Of a stretch of DNA of 64,000 nt, positions 8,986-17,101 are shown one piece after another. The stretch is from NCBI GenBank assembly GCA_963839745.1, contig CAWIWC010000015.1, forward strand, positions 62,001 through 126,000, read 5' to 3'. Every line of letters begins with the position of its first letter. The first letter of the stretch is position 1. Made by a program: the position numbers and the translations under genes. The notes beneath the pieces are model-generated. The model was not told where the DNA came from. It made no database searches and saw only the letters and a program-made list of their open reading frames with translations. This DNA comes from JAIBJN01 sp963839745. Lineage in GTDB: Bacteria > Actinomycetota > Thermoleophilia > Gaiellales > Gaiellaceae.

Positions 8986-10487
8986 ACGGCGACCAGCTCC
9001 TCGACCAGCGGCGTCGTGTCGAGCGGGTCGAAGCCGATGCGGTCGGCGATCTCCTCGCTCGTCGGACGCGTGCCCTCCGACCAGAGGTCGCGCAGGAGGT
9101 CGCCGGTCTCCGGCCGGCGCCACCAGTCCTCGCCGATTCGCTCCCGCAGGTGCGCGCGCAGCTGCGCCGTGCGGATCCACGCGCGCAGGTAGTCGGCCGA
9201 GTAGAAGTCTCCGTCCATGTCCGCGAGGTAGCCGTCCGCCCGGTAGCGGAAGCCGACCGCGCCCCGCAGCTTGTCGGCGTACGTCTGCGCATGGTCGTTC
9301 GCGTTCTCGAAGTCGCCCCAGAACGCGAGCTCGTATTCGAGCTTCGCCGCGTACCGGCGATAGAGGAGCACCTCGAGGAAGCGCGCCGCCTCGGCCCGCT
9401 CGGCGTCGTCTTCCTCCGAGAGGCCGAAGTGGATCGTGTGCCAGCCCGGCTCGCGCGTGATCGACTCGAGGAGGAACGAGTAGATCTCCGTCAGCGCATG
9501 GTCGCGCGACAGGCGGCGGAACGTGTACGGGAGGTCGGGGTCGATGCCTGCGTAGTGCAGCGCGTGGCCGGCTTCGTGGAGCAGCGCCTGGTAGTCGTGG
9601 AGGCCGCCCTGGGCGCGGGTGATCAGGTGCACGACCGACGGCGGGTCGGATGCGATCACGCAGGCGCGTGGGTTCTTCTGCGGCCGGTCGTCGAGGTCGA
9701 GGCGGATGCGCTCGTTCGTCGCCAGGTCGAGCCCGAGGCTGGAGAGCGTGTCCAGGCAGACCGGCACCGAGCGGTCCCGCGCGTACAGCTCCGTGAAGGG
9801 CGACATCCGCCGCAGATACGCCACGTGGTAGGAGTCGGGCTCGGCCTCGCGCTCCGAGCCGAGAACCAGGTCGAGCCACCGGTCGCGCAGCGGCTCCCAG
9901 CTCTCCACCTGCCGGGCGGACGCATCGGCGAGCGCGTTGGCGAGCGCCCGCAGGTCGATCGCCTTGCGGTCGGCGCTCCTGTGGATCGGGTCCGGGTCGC
10001 CCGACAGCTCGGCGTCGAGTGCCTCCGCCTGCTGCATGAGGGTGTACCGCTCGCAGTTGAAGCCGGCGGACGCGTCCCCGGCGAGCTCGCCCAGCTCGCG
10101 GCGCGCGGCGTAGCCGTCGAGGACGGCGAGCTGTGCCTGCGCGGAGCGCAGCGGGAGCGATTCGCCGCGGAAGTCCACCCGCGCGGCGAGGATCGCGTTT
10201 TCGAGCTTGTCGGACTCGTCGGCGAGCTCGCGCACGACGATCCCGCCTGCGCAGGCCTCGCGCAGCCTGAAGAGCCGCTCACGGTCCTCCCCGCGCGTGC
10301 CTTCCTCAGCCGCACGCAGCGCGTCGTGCTGCTCGCGCGAGAAGAGGTCTTCGTAGCGCGCGACGATCGCGGCTTGCTCGCTCGTCTCCTTCTCGCCGAC
10401 GCGGACGGCCCGCGCCTCCTCCGAGCGTTCGTAGAGGAACCGAGCCAGCTGCGCCTCGAACTCCTCCGGTGTCCTGACGACGGCCAT
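8982..10487 (-). CDS. M3-like zinc metallopeptidase
   Basis: A 501-residue gluzincin-type protein. LLHEAGHALHYAG carries the HExxH zinc site, and HALTEIYSFLLESI about 30 residues later supplies the likely third ligand Glu, the spacing seen in M3 oligopeptidases. Long alpha-helical segments flank the site. There is no signal peptide, so it should be cytoplasmic. A GGGGGGT ribosome-binding site precedes the ATG. It lies 17 bp downstream of era and is probably co-transcribed. It is shorter than thimet-type M3 enzymes; peptide-degrading function is inferred. Confidence 0.8.
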   Translation of the reverse strand: MAVVRTPEEFEAQLARFLYERSEEARAVRVGEKETSEQAAIVARYEDLFSREQHDALRAAEEGTRGEDRERLFRLREACAGGIVVRELADESDKLENAILAARVDFRGESLPLRSAQAQLAVLDGYAARRELGELAGDASAGFNCERYTLMQQAEALDAELSGDPDPIHRSADRKAIDLRALANALADASARQVESWEPLRDRWLDLVLGSEREAEPDSYHVAYLRRMSPFTELYARDRSVPVCLDTLSSLGLDLATNERIRLDLDDRPQKNPRACVIASDPPSVVHLITRAQGGLHDYQALLHEAGHALHYAGIDPDLPYTFRRLSRDHALTEIYSFLLESITREPGWHTIHFGLSEEDDAERAEAARFLEVLLYRRYAAKLEYELAFWGDFENANDHAQTYADKLRGAVGFRYRADGYLADMDGDFYSADYLRAWIRTAQLRAHLRERIGEDWWRRPETGDLLRDLWSEGTRPTSEEIADRIGFDPLDTTPLVEELVAV

Positions 10488-10504
10488 GTAGACCCCCCAA
10501 GTTG

Positions 10505-11383
10505 TTAGATGCCGAGCCGCTCGAGCGCGCCGACGTCTCGCCGCCAGCTCGGCCGAACCTTGACCCCGAGATCGAGGAATACCTTTCGCCCGAGGAGCGC
10601 CTCGATCTCCTGCCGCGCCCTGATGCCAATCGTCTTGATCATACTGCCGCCCTTCCCGATCAGGATTCCCTTCTGGGACTCGGTCTCAACCCACACGAGC
10701 GCGCGGATGCGCCCCTTCTCCAGATCGAGCTCGTCGACCTCCACCGTGATGGCGTGCGGCACCTCCTCGCGGGTCAGCGCGAGCGCTTTCTCACGGACGA
10801 TCTCCGCGATTCGGGCCTCGAGCGGCAGGTCGGTGCGGGTGCCCTCGTCGAAGTAGGCGGGGCCCTCCGGAAGAAGGGCGACGAGATCCTGCAGGAGCGG
10901 CTCGAGCCCGTCTGCCTTCAGCGCGCTGACGGGGTGCAGCGCGTGGAAGTCCCCCAGCGGCGCGGCTTCGGTGATTTGCTCCGCGATGCGCGCCGGAGCG
11001 ATCCGGTCGACCTTGTTGAGCGCGATCACAACCGGCGGGCCGGCCGCGAAGATCCGTTCGGCGATGAAGCGATCGCCGGCGCCGATCCGCTCGCTCGCGG
11101 ACAGGACGAAGAGGAACGCGTCGACGTCGGCGAGCGTCTCGTTCACGGTGCGCTGCATCCGCTCGGTCAGGGCGTCGCGCGGGCGCTGGAACCCCGGGAG
11201 GTCGACGAGGACGAGCTGGAACGGCTCGCCCTCCGCCTCGCCGTTGACGACAGCCGAGATCCGGCGCCGCGTCGTCTGCGGCTTGTCGGAGACGATGGCG
11301 ACCTTCTCGCCGGCGAGCGCGTTGACGAGGGTCGACTTGCCGACGTTCGGGCGGCCGGCGACGGCGACGAAGCCGCTTCTCAA
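10505..11383 (-). CDS. era: GTPase Era
   Basis: Ribosome-associated GTPase needed for 16S rRNA maturation and 30S assembly. A TTG start at 11383 overlaps the cytidine deaminase stop (TTGA) and places GFVAVAGRPNVGKST right at the N-terminus. The protein has 292 residues. G1 is GRPNVGKST, G3 DLPG and G4 NKVD; the C-terminal KH domain has GILIGKGGSMIKTIG. A longer frame starting upstream is rejected because its first 36 residues lie in the deaminase gene. It belongs to the phoH-ybeY-dgkA-cdd-era operon. Confidence 0.96.
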   Translation of the reverse strand: MRSGFVAVAGRPNVGKSTLVNALAGEKVAIVSDKPQTTRRRISAVVNGEAEGEPFQLVLVDLPGFQRPRDALTERMQRTVNETLADVDAFLFVLSASERIGAGDRFIAERIFAAGPPVVIALNKVDRIAPARIAEQITEAAPLGDFHALHPVSALKADGLEPLLQDLVALLPEGPAYFDEGTRTDLPLEARIAEIVREKALALTREEVPHAITVEVDELDLEKGRIRALVWVETESQKGILIGKGGSMIKTIGIRARQEIEALLGRKVFLDLGVKVRPSWRRDVGALERLGI

Positions 11384-11742
11384 AGCTCGAAGGAGTCGGG
11401 CAGCAACTCGTCCGGCCGGCGGACGAGGAGCTCTCCTTCGTGGACGAAGGCCACGCGGTCGACTCCGAACTCGTACAGCCACTGGCGGCAACCGCCGCAG
11501 GGGGATGCCGTGACGGCGACGGCCTCGACCTCACCGGGCCGGACGCCCTCCGCGACGGCCCGGGCCAGGGCGCAGCGCTCGGCGCACATGCCGAGCGGAT
11601 AGGACGCGTTCTCGACGTTGACTCCCGTGATGACGCGGCCGTCGCGCAGCAGGGCCGCCGCACCGACGTGGTACTTGGAGTACGGCGCGTAGGCGTTGTC
11701 GGCCGCCTCGCGGGCGACCTCGGCGAGCTCGACGTCGGTCAT
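11380..11742 (-). CDS. cdd: Cytidine deaminase
   Basis: Deaminates cytidine and deoxycytidine to the uridine forms in pyrimidine salvage. At 120 residues it is the size of the short tetrameric class. Zinc-site motifs are CAER (catalytic Glu) and PCGGCRQ, with the substrate-binding segment GVNVENASYPLG before them. The start overlaps the stop of the upstream kinase/phosphatase gene (ATGA) and its stop overlaps era. This cdd-era order is common in Gram-positive bacteria. Confidence 0.96.
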   Translation of the reverse strand: MTDVELAEVAREAADNAYAPYSKYHVGAAALLRDGRVITGVNVENASYPLGMCAERCALARAVAEGVRPGEVEAVAVTASPCGGCRQWLYEFGVDRVAFVHEGELLVRRPDELLPDSFEL

Positions 11743-12452
11743 GCGAGCACCTGGAAGAGGATCATGCTCACGAGCGTACCCGTGACCGCGCCCAGCACGA
11801 CCTCGGAGGTCGTGTGGATCCCCGACTCGACCCGCGTCTGGGCGACGAGGAGCGCCATGATCAGCGCGACGAAGGAGACGACGACGCGCTCTTCCTCGAC
11901 GATGAACGTGATCGCCATCCAGCCGCCGAACGCGAGCGCCGCGTGGCCGGACGGCAGACCGCCCCGGAGCGGCGTCCCGCTCCCGGTCAGCGCCTTGCTC
12001 GCGATCACGATCAGCACGATGAGGATGAGCGCGATCAGCGTGAGGTTGGCCGGCGCCTCGCGGACACGTTCCACGAGCCTCGAGCTCGGCTCGGTCAGCC
12101 GGTCGGCGAAGACGAGGTAGCCGATCACCACCGCGTTGACGGAGGCGATGAGGACGGCGCCGGCCGCGATGTCCTTCGCCATCTTCGCGAGCGGGTCGAA
12201 GGAGGTCGTGGCCAGGTCGATCGTCGCCTCGATGGCGGTGTTGACCATCTCGGCGATGAGCACGAACGAGATTGCGATCAGCAGCGCCATCAGCTCGAGC
12301 TTCGTGACGCCGTAGGAGAACGCGAGGATGAGCACGGCGGTCGCGAGCGCGAAGTGGATGCGCATGTTGCGCTCCGTCCGCAACACGTGGATGACGCCCT
12401 CGAAGGCCCAGTTGAAGCTCTGGAGGACCGCGGGTGTCCGCCGGGCGCTCAT
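11739..12452 (-). CDS. dgkA: Diacylglycerol/undecaprenol kinase fused to a PAP2-type phosphatase
   Basis: A 237-residue membrane protein in two parts. Residues 1-115 are DgkA-like: FNWAFEGVIHVLRTERNMRIH, EMVNTAIEATID and the KDIAAGAVL helix, with three membrane segments. Residues 125-237 are PAP2-like, with GLPSGHAA and TRVESGIHTTSEVVLGA supplying two PAP2 signature regions in a further set of helices. Gram-positive DgkA homologues phosphorylate undecaprenol, and PAP2 enzymes remove lipid phosphates, so both halves probably act on the cell-wall lipid carrier. The fused arrangement is seen directly; the substrate is inferred. Confidence 0.87.
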   Translation of the reverse strand: MSARRTPAVLQSFNWAFEGVIHVLRTERNMRIHFALATAVLILAFSYGVTKLELMALLIAISFVLIAEMVNTAIEATIDLATTSFDPLAKMAKDIAAGAVLIASVNAVVIGYLVFADRLTEPSSRLVERVREAPANLTLIALILIVLIVIASKALTGSGTPLRGGLPSGHAALAFGGWMAITFIVEEERVVVSFVALIMALLVAQTRVESGIHTTSEVVLGAVTGTLVSMILFQVLA

Positions 12453-12826
12453 TGCGCGTGCGCCCGCTCGCGGCGCTCCATCTCGGCTCCGTGCTCGTAG
12501 CCGAGCAGGTGGAGGAGCCCGTGCACGAGCGGCCCGCGCCAGCCCTCGCCGACGACCTGCGGGCAGACGACGACGTCGCCGAGCTGCCGCGGCAGGCCGT
12601 CGGGAAGCGGCTCGCGTCCGTCGATCGGGAACGAGAGCACGTCGGTCGGCTCGTCGATCCCGAGATGCTCCCGCTTCAGCTCGCGCATCCGCTCGGGCGG
12701 CTCGAACGCGACGCCCAGGTCGCCGTCCTCAACCCCCTCCTCGTCGAGCACCCGGCGGCAGACCTCGACGACGGCGGCCTCGTCCTGCGCGACACCGCTG
12801 CGGTTGGCGACCTCGATCCGGATCAC
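12449..12826 (-). CDS. ybeY: Endoribonuclease YbeY
   Basis: Zinc-dependent endoribonuclease involved in 16S rRNA 3'-end maturation and ribosome quality control. The GTG at 12826 overlaps the phoH stop (GTGA), giving 125 residues. The signature HGLLHLLGYEHG supplies three zinc-binding histidines, and TDVLSFPID is the conserved preceding segment. Its stop overlaps the kinase/phosphatase start. It is slightly shorter than the E. coli protein but has the full core. Confidence 0.95.
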   Translation of the reverse strand: MIRIEVANRSGVAQDEAAVVEVCRRVLDEEGVEDGDLGVAFEPPERMRELKREHLGIDEPTDVLSFPIDGREPLPDGLPRQLGDVVVCPQVVGEGWRGPLVHGLLHLLGYEHGAEMERRERAHAQ

Positions 12827-13848
12827 CGTCGGCGCTGCGTGCCCGTCTCCTCGGCGTGGCGCTTGTACGCCTCGACGATCCGCTGCACGAGCACATGACG
12901 GACGACATCCTGGTTGCCGAACTCGACGAACTCGATCCCGTCGATCTCGCCGAGGATCTGCCGGACGTGGATCAGGCCCGAGGCCTGGTCCTGCGGCAGG
13001 TCGATCTGCGTCACGTCGCCGGTGACGACGACCCTGGACCCGAAGCCGAGCCGCGTCAGGAACATCTGCATCTGCTCGGGCGTCGTGTTCTGCGCCTCGT
13101 CGAGGATGATGAAGGAGTCGTTGAGCGTGCGGCCGCGCATGAACGCGAGCGGGGCGACCTCGATCGTGCCGCGCTCCATGTAGGCGTTGAGCCGGTCGGC
13201 GTCGAGCATGTCGTAGAGCGCGTCGAAGAGCGGGCGCAGGTACGGGTCGACCTTGGCCAGCATGTCGCCGGGGAGGAACCCGAGCCGTTCGCCGGCCTCG
13301 ACCGCCGGGCGCGTGAGGATGAGGCGGTTGACGTCGCGGTCGGCGAGCGAGGCGACCGCGAGCGCCATCGCGAGGTACGTCTTCCCCGTGCCCGCGGGCC
13401 CGATCCCGAAGGTGATCGTGCCCGAGCGGATCGCATCCACGTAGGCCTTCTGGTTGACGGTCTTCGGCGTGATCTTCTTGCCGCGGTGGCGCCAGACCAC
13501 GTCCTCGAAGATCTCGCGGGGGTCCTTGGCTGCGTCCAGCGCCGCAAGCACGGCATCCACCGTGCTCGGCCCGATCGCGTGGCCGCTCTCGACCAGCTCG
13601 ACGAGCTCGTCGATGACGAGCCGCGCCTCGTCCACGTGCGGCTCGTCGCCCTCGAGCGTGAGCTGATTGCCGCGCAGGCGGACGGCGACCTCCATCCGGT
13701 CGCGGAGCGCGCGCAGGATCCCGTCGTCGACGGTTGCGAGCTCCGCGGCGACTTCGTTGGAGACCGAGAGGACCTGCTGCAACGATTCGAAGTCTAGTCG
13801 GCGCCAGAACGGCGTCCACGCAGGGGCTTTCGGGCCACCCGCGACCAC
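12823..13848 (-). CDS. phoH: PhoH-like ATPase
   Basis: PhoH-family P-loop ATPase, 341 residues. The Walker A motif is GPAGTGKTY and Walker B is FIILDEAQN; TRPAVEAGERLGFLPGD and VVTGDVTQIDLP are strongly conserved family segments. The N-terminal 100 residues contain the short accessory domain found in PhoH-like proteins encoded beside ybeY. A GTG at 13848 is the most upstream plausible start, although a later start near LDFESLQQ is possible. Pairing with ybeY and era points to a role in RNA or ribosome metabolism. Confidence 0.92.
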   Translation of the reverse strand: MVAGGPKAPAWTPFWRRLDFESLQQVLSVSNEVAAELATVDDGILRALRDRMEVAVRLRGNQLTLEGDEPHVDEARLVIDELVELVESGHAIGPSTVDAVLAALDAAKDPREIFEDVVWRHRGKKITPKTVNQKAYVDAIRSGTITFGIGPAGTGKTYLAMALAVASLADRDVNRLILTRPAVEAGERLGFLPGDMLAKVDPYLRPLFDALYDMLDADRLNAYMERGTIEVAPLAFMRGRTLNDSFIILDEAQNTTPEQMQMFLTRLGFGSRVVVTGDVTQIDLPQDQASGLIHVRQILGEIDGIEFVEFGNQDVVRHVLVQRIVEAYKRHAEETGTQRRR

Positions 13849-13952
13849 CGGGCCGCCAAGCCGCCGGGGGAACCCCTCGATTTCACGCTAACGGGGAAAA
13901 GCGCACGCGGGGCGCGCGGAACGTGACGAAAGCTGCGCGGAACCGGGGCGGA

Positions 13953-14396
13953 TCAGGCGAGCTTCTCGCGGACGAGCTGGCTCACGGCGGAGCCGTCCGC
14001 GCGGCCGGCAACCTGAGGCATCACGTCGGCCATGACGCGGCCGAGGTCGCGCAGCGAGGTCGCGCCCGTCTCGGCGATTGCGTCGTCGACGATCTGTTCG
14101 AGCTCGTCCTCGCCGAGCGCCTCCGGCATGAACTCCTCGATGATCTCGAGCTCCTCCTCCTCGGTCGCCGCCTGCTCCTCGCGACCGGCCGAGCGGAACG
14201 CCTCGGCCGCCTCTGCGCGCCGCTTCCGCTCGCGCTGCAGCACCTGCAGCTCCTCGTCCTCCTTGAGCGGCCGGCCCAGCTCCTTCTCCGCGGACCGGAG
14301 CGACGCGAGCGTCAGGCGAAGCGTGTCGGCGCGCAACTGCTCACGCCCGCGGATGGCGTCCTTGATCTCGGCCTCGATCTCGGCGATCAGGCTCAT
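13953..14396 (-). CDS. yqeY: GatB/YqeY domain protein
   Basis: A 147-residue YqeY-like protein of two helical parts. It has the usual opening (SLIAEIEAEIKDAIRGRE), the charged coiled middle (LQVLQRERKRRAEAAEAF) and a C-terminal GatB-tail-like domain (DLGRVMADVMPQVAGRADG). GatB-tail domains bind tRNA in amidotransferases; YqeY itself has no firm function. The ATG overlaps the stop of the upstream HIT gene by 4 bases. A gap of about 100 bp separates it from phoH and shows no clear signal. Confidence 0.92.
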   Translation of the reverse strand: MSLIAEIEAEIKDAIRGREQLRADTLRLTLASLRSAEKELGRPLKEDEELQVLQRERKRRAEAAEAFRSAGREEQAATEEEELEIIEEFMPEALGEDELEQIVDDAIAETGATSLRDLGRVMADVMPQVAGRADGSAVSQLVREKLA

Positions 14397-14728
14397 TCGA
14401 ACCCCGCCAGCGCCGGGCTTCCGCCGAGGATGTGCCAGTGCAGGTGGAAGATCGTCTGGCCGCCACCCGGGCCGACGTTGACGACGACGCGATAGTCCTC
14501 GAGCCCGGCTTCGTGGGCGGTGTCGGCGACGAACTCGAGCATCCGCTTCGACTCCTCGGCCGGAAACTCGCCGACGTCGCGAAAGGTCTCGACGTGACGC
14601 TCGGGGATGACGAGCAGGTGCGTCGGCGCCTTCGGGTTGATGTCGCGCACGGCGGCGAAGCCCTCGTCCTTTCGGACGTGGTCGCCCTGGGCGTAGAGGC
14701 CGCAGAAGAGGCAGTCAGACTCGGGCAC
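14393..14728 (-). CDS. HIT-family nucleotide hydrolase
   Basis: A 111-residue histidine-triad protein of the HinT type. It opens with a CLFCG pair typical of zinc-binding HIT proteins, then has HLLVIPERHVET and the triad HLHWHILGG. HinT-like enzymes hydrolyse nucleoside phosphoramidates and aminoacyl-adenylates. Its start overlaps the end of the upstream mtaB gene by 14 bp and its stop overlaps yqeY, so it sits inside a continuous operon. Confidence 0.93.
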   Translation of the reverse strand: MPESDCLFCGLYAQGDHVRKDEGFAAVRDINPKAPTHLLVIPERHVETFRDVGEFPAEESKRMLEFVADTAHEAGLEDYRVVVNVGPGGGQTIFHLHWHILGGSPALAGFE

Positions 14729-15914
14729 CGACGACTCCTTCCTCGCTCACGCCGACCGCCCTCGCCCGAACGAGCGCCCCGACCTGAGCCTGCACAAGCC
14801 AGGGAGTGTAGTCGTCGCCGTACCCTCGGCCCGGACGATCGACGAGCACGACGTCCTCGCCGCCGACCTTGGACCGCCAGCGGCGGTGCGAAGCCTCGGC
14901 CGAGAGCGCGCGGAGGCGAGCGCTCCGCTCCTTCTTGACCGCCGGCGGAACCGGGTCGTCGGCGGCGGTTCGGGTCCCCGGCCTCGGTGAGTACGGGAAG
15001 ACGTGCACCTTGGTGATCCCGGCCTGCTCGACGACGCGCAACGTGCTCTCGAACGCGGCCTCGTCCTCGGCCGGGAACCCGACGATCACGTCGGTCGTCA
15101 GGTTGAACTCCCCGGCGAGGGAAACGCGGCGGAGGTAGGTCGCCGCCGAGTAGCGGCGGCGCATGGCCTGGAGGACTCCGTCGTCGCCGGACTGCAGCGG
15201 AACGTGCAGGTGCGGCGAGACCGAGGGTGTCTCGCGCATCGCGTCGAGCAGGGCACCGCTGACGTGGTTGACCTCGATCGACGACAGGCGGAGGCGCTCG
15301 AGCCCGTCGATCGCACCTGCCGCCCGGACGAGCCCGGGCAGGTCGAAACCGGCCGCTCGATCGCGATAGCACCCCAGGTTGATGCCCGTGAGCACGACCT
15401 CTCGGTGGCCCTGCTCCACACGCCTACGGATCTCGCGCAGGACGGCTTCCGCCGGTCGGCTCCGGGAGGCTCCGCGCACCTGCGGGATGACGCAGAACGC
15501 ACACGAGAAGCTGCAGCCGTCCTGGACCTTGACGAACGCCCTCGTCCGGTCGAGCCCCACGTTCGCGTCGACGCACCCGATCGCACCGACGTCGCCGGCG
15601 ACGAACGCAGGCGTCCTCTCGCCCGGGAGCCGGACGACCGTGACGTTCGCCGGCAAGGAGGCGAAGCCGTCGCCGGCGAGGTTGGCCCCGCAGCCGGTCA
15701 CGTAGACGCGCTTCGCGGTGCGTGCTGCCCGGCGCGCCGCCTGGCGCGACTTGCGAACCGCCTCGTTCGTCACGCAGCACGTATTGACGACCGCGATCTC
15801 CGCGTCACCCGCACCTTCTTCCAGGTGGCCGTCCGCGACGAGGCGCTCGCGAATCTCCTGAGCGTCGGTCTGCGAGACCTTGCAGCCGAGGAAGTCGACG
15901 GTGAACGAGGCCAT
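14715..15914 (-). CDS. mtaB: tRNA t6A37 methylthiotransferase MtaB (MiaB-like radical SAM)
   Basis: Converts N6-threonylcarbamoyladenosine-37 of tRNA to its 2-methylthio form. The ATG at 15914 gives 399 residues. The N-terminal UPF0004 domain opens FLGCKVSQTDA and has CCVTNEAVRKSRQ. The radical-SAM cluster CSFSCAFC is near residue 145, followed by VRGASRSRP. A TRAM-like end (VVLVDRPGRGYGDDY) completes the three-domain layout. The NEAVRKSRQ form favours MtaB/YqeV over MiaB. A TAGCAT box 8 bp upstream suggests its own leaderless promoter. Confidence 0.92.
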   Translation of the reverse strand: MASFTVDFLGCKVSQTDAQEIRERLVADGHLEEGAGDAEIAVVNTCCVTNEAVRKSRQAARRAARTAKRVYVTGCGANLAGDGFASLPANVTVVRLPGERTPAFVAGDVGAIGCVDANVGLDRTRAFVKVQDGCSFSCAFCVIPQVRGASRSRPAEAVLREIRRRVEQGHREVVLTGINLGCYRDRAAGFDLPGLVRAAGAIDGLERLRLSSIEVNHVSGALLDAMRETPSVSPHLHVPLQSGDDGVLQAMRRRYSAATYLRRVSLAGEFNLTTDVIVGFPAEDEAAFESTLRVVEQAGITKVHVFPYSPRPGTRTAADDPVPPAVKKERSARLRALSAEASHRRWRSKVGGEDVVLVDRPGRGYGDDYTPWLVQAQVGALVRARAVGVSEEGVVGARV

Positions 15915-15922
15915 GCGGGGCG

Positions 15923-15928
15923 ATGCTA
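15923..15928 (-). promoter_or_regulatory. Leaderless-type -10 box of mtaB
   Basis: TAGCAT on the minus strand, 8 bp before the mtaB ATG. It overlaps the stop codon of the preceding broken membrane gene. No ribosome-binding site lies between. Confidence 0.35.
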
Positions 15929-16331
15929 GCCGAGCGCGGATCGGCGATCCCGCAGCCGGACCGCGACGAAGGCGAGCGCACCGAGGGCGATGAGAACCAC
16001 CGCTGCGACGAGCCAAGGCGCCGGATCGACGCCGCCGCACTCGACGGACACCTGGCCCGGCGTGCCGGAGAGCATCCCGTTCTCGGGGCACGGGCGGTCG
16101 CTACGGTGGAGCGCCCAGATGGCCAGGCAGAGGAGCCCGATGCCGGAGACCAGCCCGAAGGCTGGCGACCGGTCGGGCGACTTGGCTGCGACCGCCCAGA
16201 AGGCGAGTGCCGCGAACGGCAGCGTGAAAGGAGCCGACCGAGAACCCGGCCAGGAAGGAGAACGCCATCAGGCCGCCTGCGACCGCCCAGGCGCCGAACC
16301 AGCCCCACGCTCGGCCGCTCGGCATGCTCAT
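15926..16331 (-). pseudogene. Frameshifted four-helix membrane protein gene
   Basis: Coding potential switches frame within one gene. From 16331 the frame reads MSMPSGRAWGWFGAW followed by a hydrophobic helix to FLAGFSVGSF, then turns into Arg-rich nonsense. The other frame continues with LPFAALAFWAVAAK, a helix GLVSGIGLLCLAIWAL, a cysteine-bearing loop and WLVAAVVLIALGALAFVAVRL, ending LG-stop at 15926. Removing one base from the AAA run at 16227-16229 (plus strand) joins them into about 134 residues. This is either a genuine lesion or an indel in the assembly. Family not recognised. Confidence 0.75.
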
Positions 16332-16337
16332 CGAAGT

Positions 16338-17087
16338 CTAGTCGGCAGTCCGCACGAGGAGGTCTGCCGCCCAGTCGCCGGAGACACGGCGTGTGGCCGA
16401 GCGCCACCCTCGGGGCTCGGGCCGCTCGGCTTCCAGGTAGCCGGAGGCGATCACGATCCGACCACGGAAGCGTTCGGCCGCCCGCTCGACCGGCGAGCGG
16501 GCGATGTTTGCGACTGCGATCTCGACCCGAGGCAGAGCGTCCGCGAGGACGTCGGCCCTGCGTGCCTCGACGGCCACGCCGTTGTTCGCCGCGTTTGCCC
16601 GCGTGGCTTCCACGGCGAGCTCGTCGTCGTCGAGAGCGAGCACCGGCGCAAAGCCGAGCTTCGCGGCCGCGACGGCGAGCACGCCGGACCCGCAGCCGAG
16701 ATCGACGAGGCCCGCGGGCTCCAGGTCCAGCAGCAGCTCGAGACAGAGCCGCGTGGTCGCATGCGCTCCGGTCCCGAAGGCCTGCCCCGGATCGATGACG
16801 ATAGGGATCGAGCCCGTCGCCGCGGCCTCCCAGGGAGGGCCGATCCAGATCGGGCCGATCGTCACGGGCTGGTGGAAGCCCTTCCACGCTTCCTCCCAGC
16901 CCAGCGCGACCGGGCTCTCGCTCACGCGCCCGAGCGCCTCGAGCCGCGCGACCGCGTCCGCGCGCTCCGTGTAGGCGGTGAGCGCGAGATCGGCACCGTC
17001 CTCGCGCTCCTCGAACCCTTCGGGGAAGAGCTCGATCATCGTCGCACGCGCCTCCTCCGACCGCGCGAGCGGCACGGAGACCGTCAC
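16338..17087 (-). CDS. prmA: Ribosomal protein L11 methyltransferase
   Basis: SAM-dependent methyltransferase that modifies ribosomal protein L11. The GTG start gives 249 residues, near the bottom of the family range. The N-terminal substrate domain has MIELFPEGFEERE; the catalytic domain has DPGQAFGTGAHATTRL, the SAM loop VDLGCGSGVLAVAAAKLG and the acidic strand LALDDDELAVEA. The usual NPPY-like motif reads VANIARSP. It follows dnaJ by 14 bp, an arrangement common in Gram-positive heat-shock operons. Confidence 0.9.
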   Translation of the reverse strand: MTVSVPLARSEEARATMIELFPEGFEEREDGADLALTAYTERADAVARLEALGRVSESPVALGWEEAWKGFHQPVTIGPIWIGPPWEAAATGSIPIVIDPGQAFGTGAHATTRLCLELLLDLEPAGLVDLGCGSGVLAVAAAKLGFAPVLALDDDELAVEATRANAANNGVAVEARRADVLADALPRVEIAVANIARSPVERAAERFRGRIVIASGYLEAERPEPRGWRSATRRVSGDWAADLLVRTAD

Positions 17088-17101
17088 GCGGCGGAGGGAG
17101 C

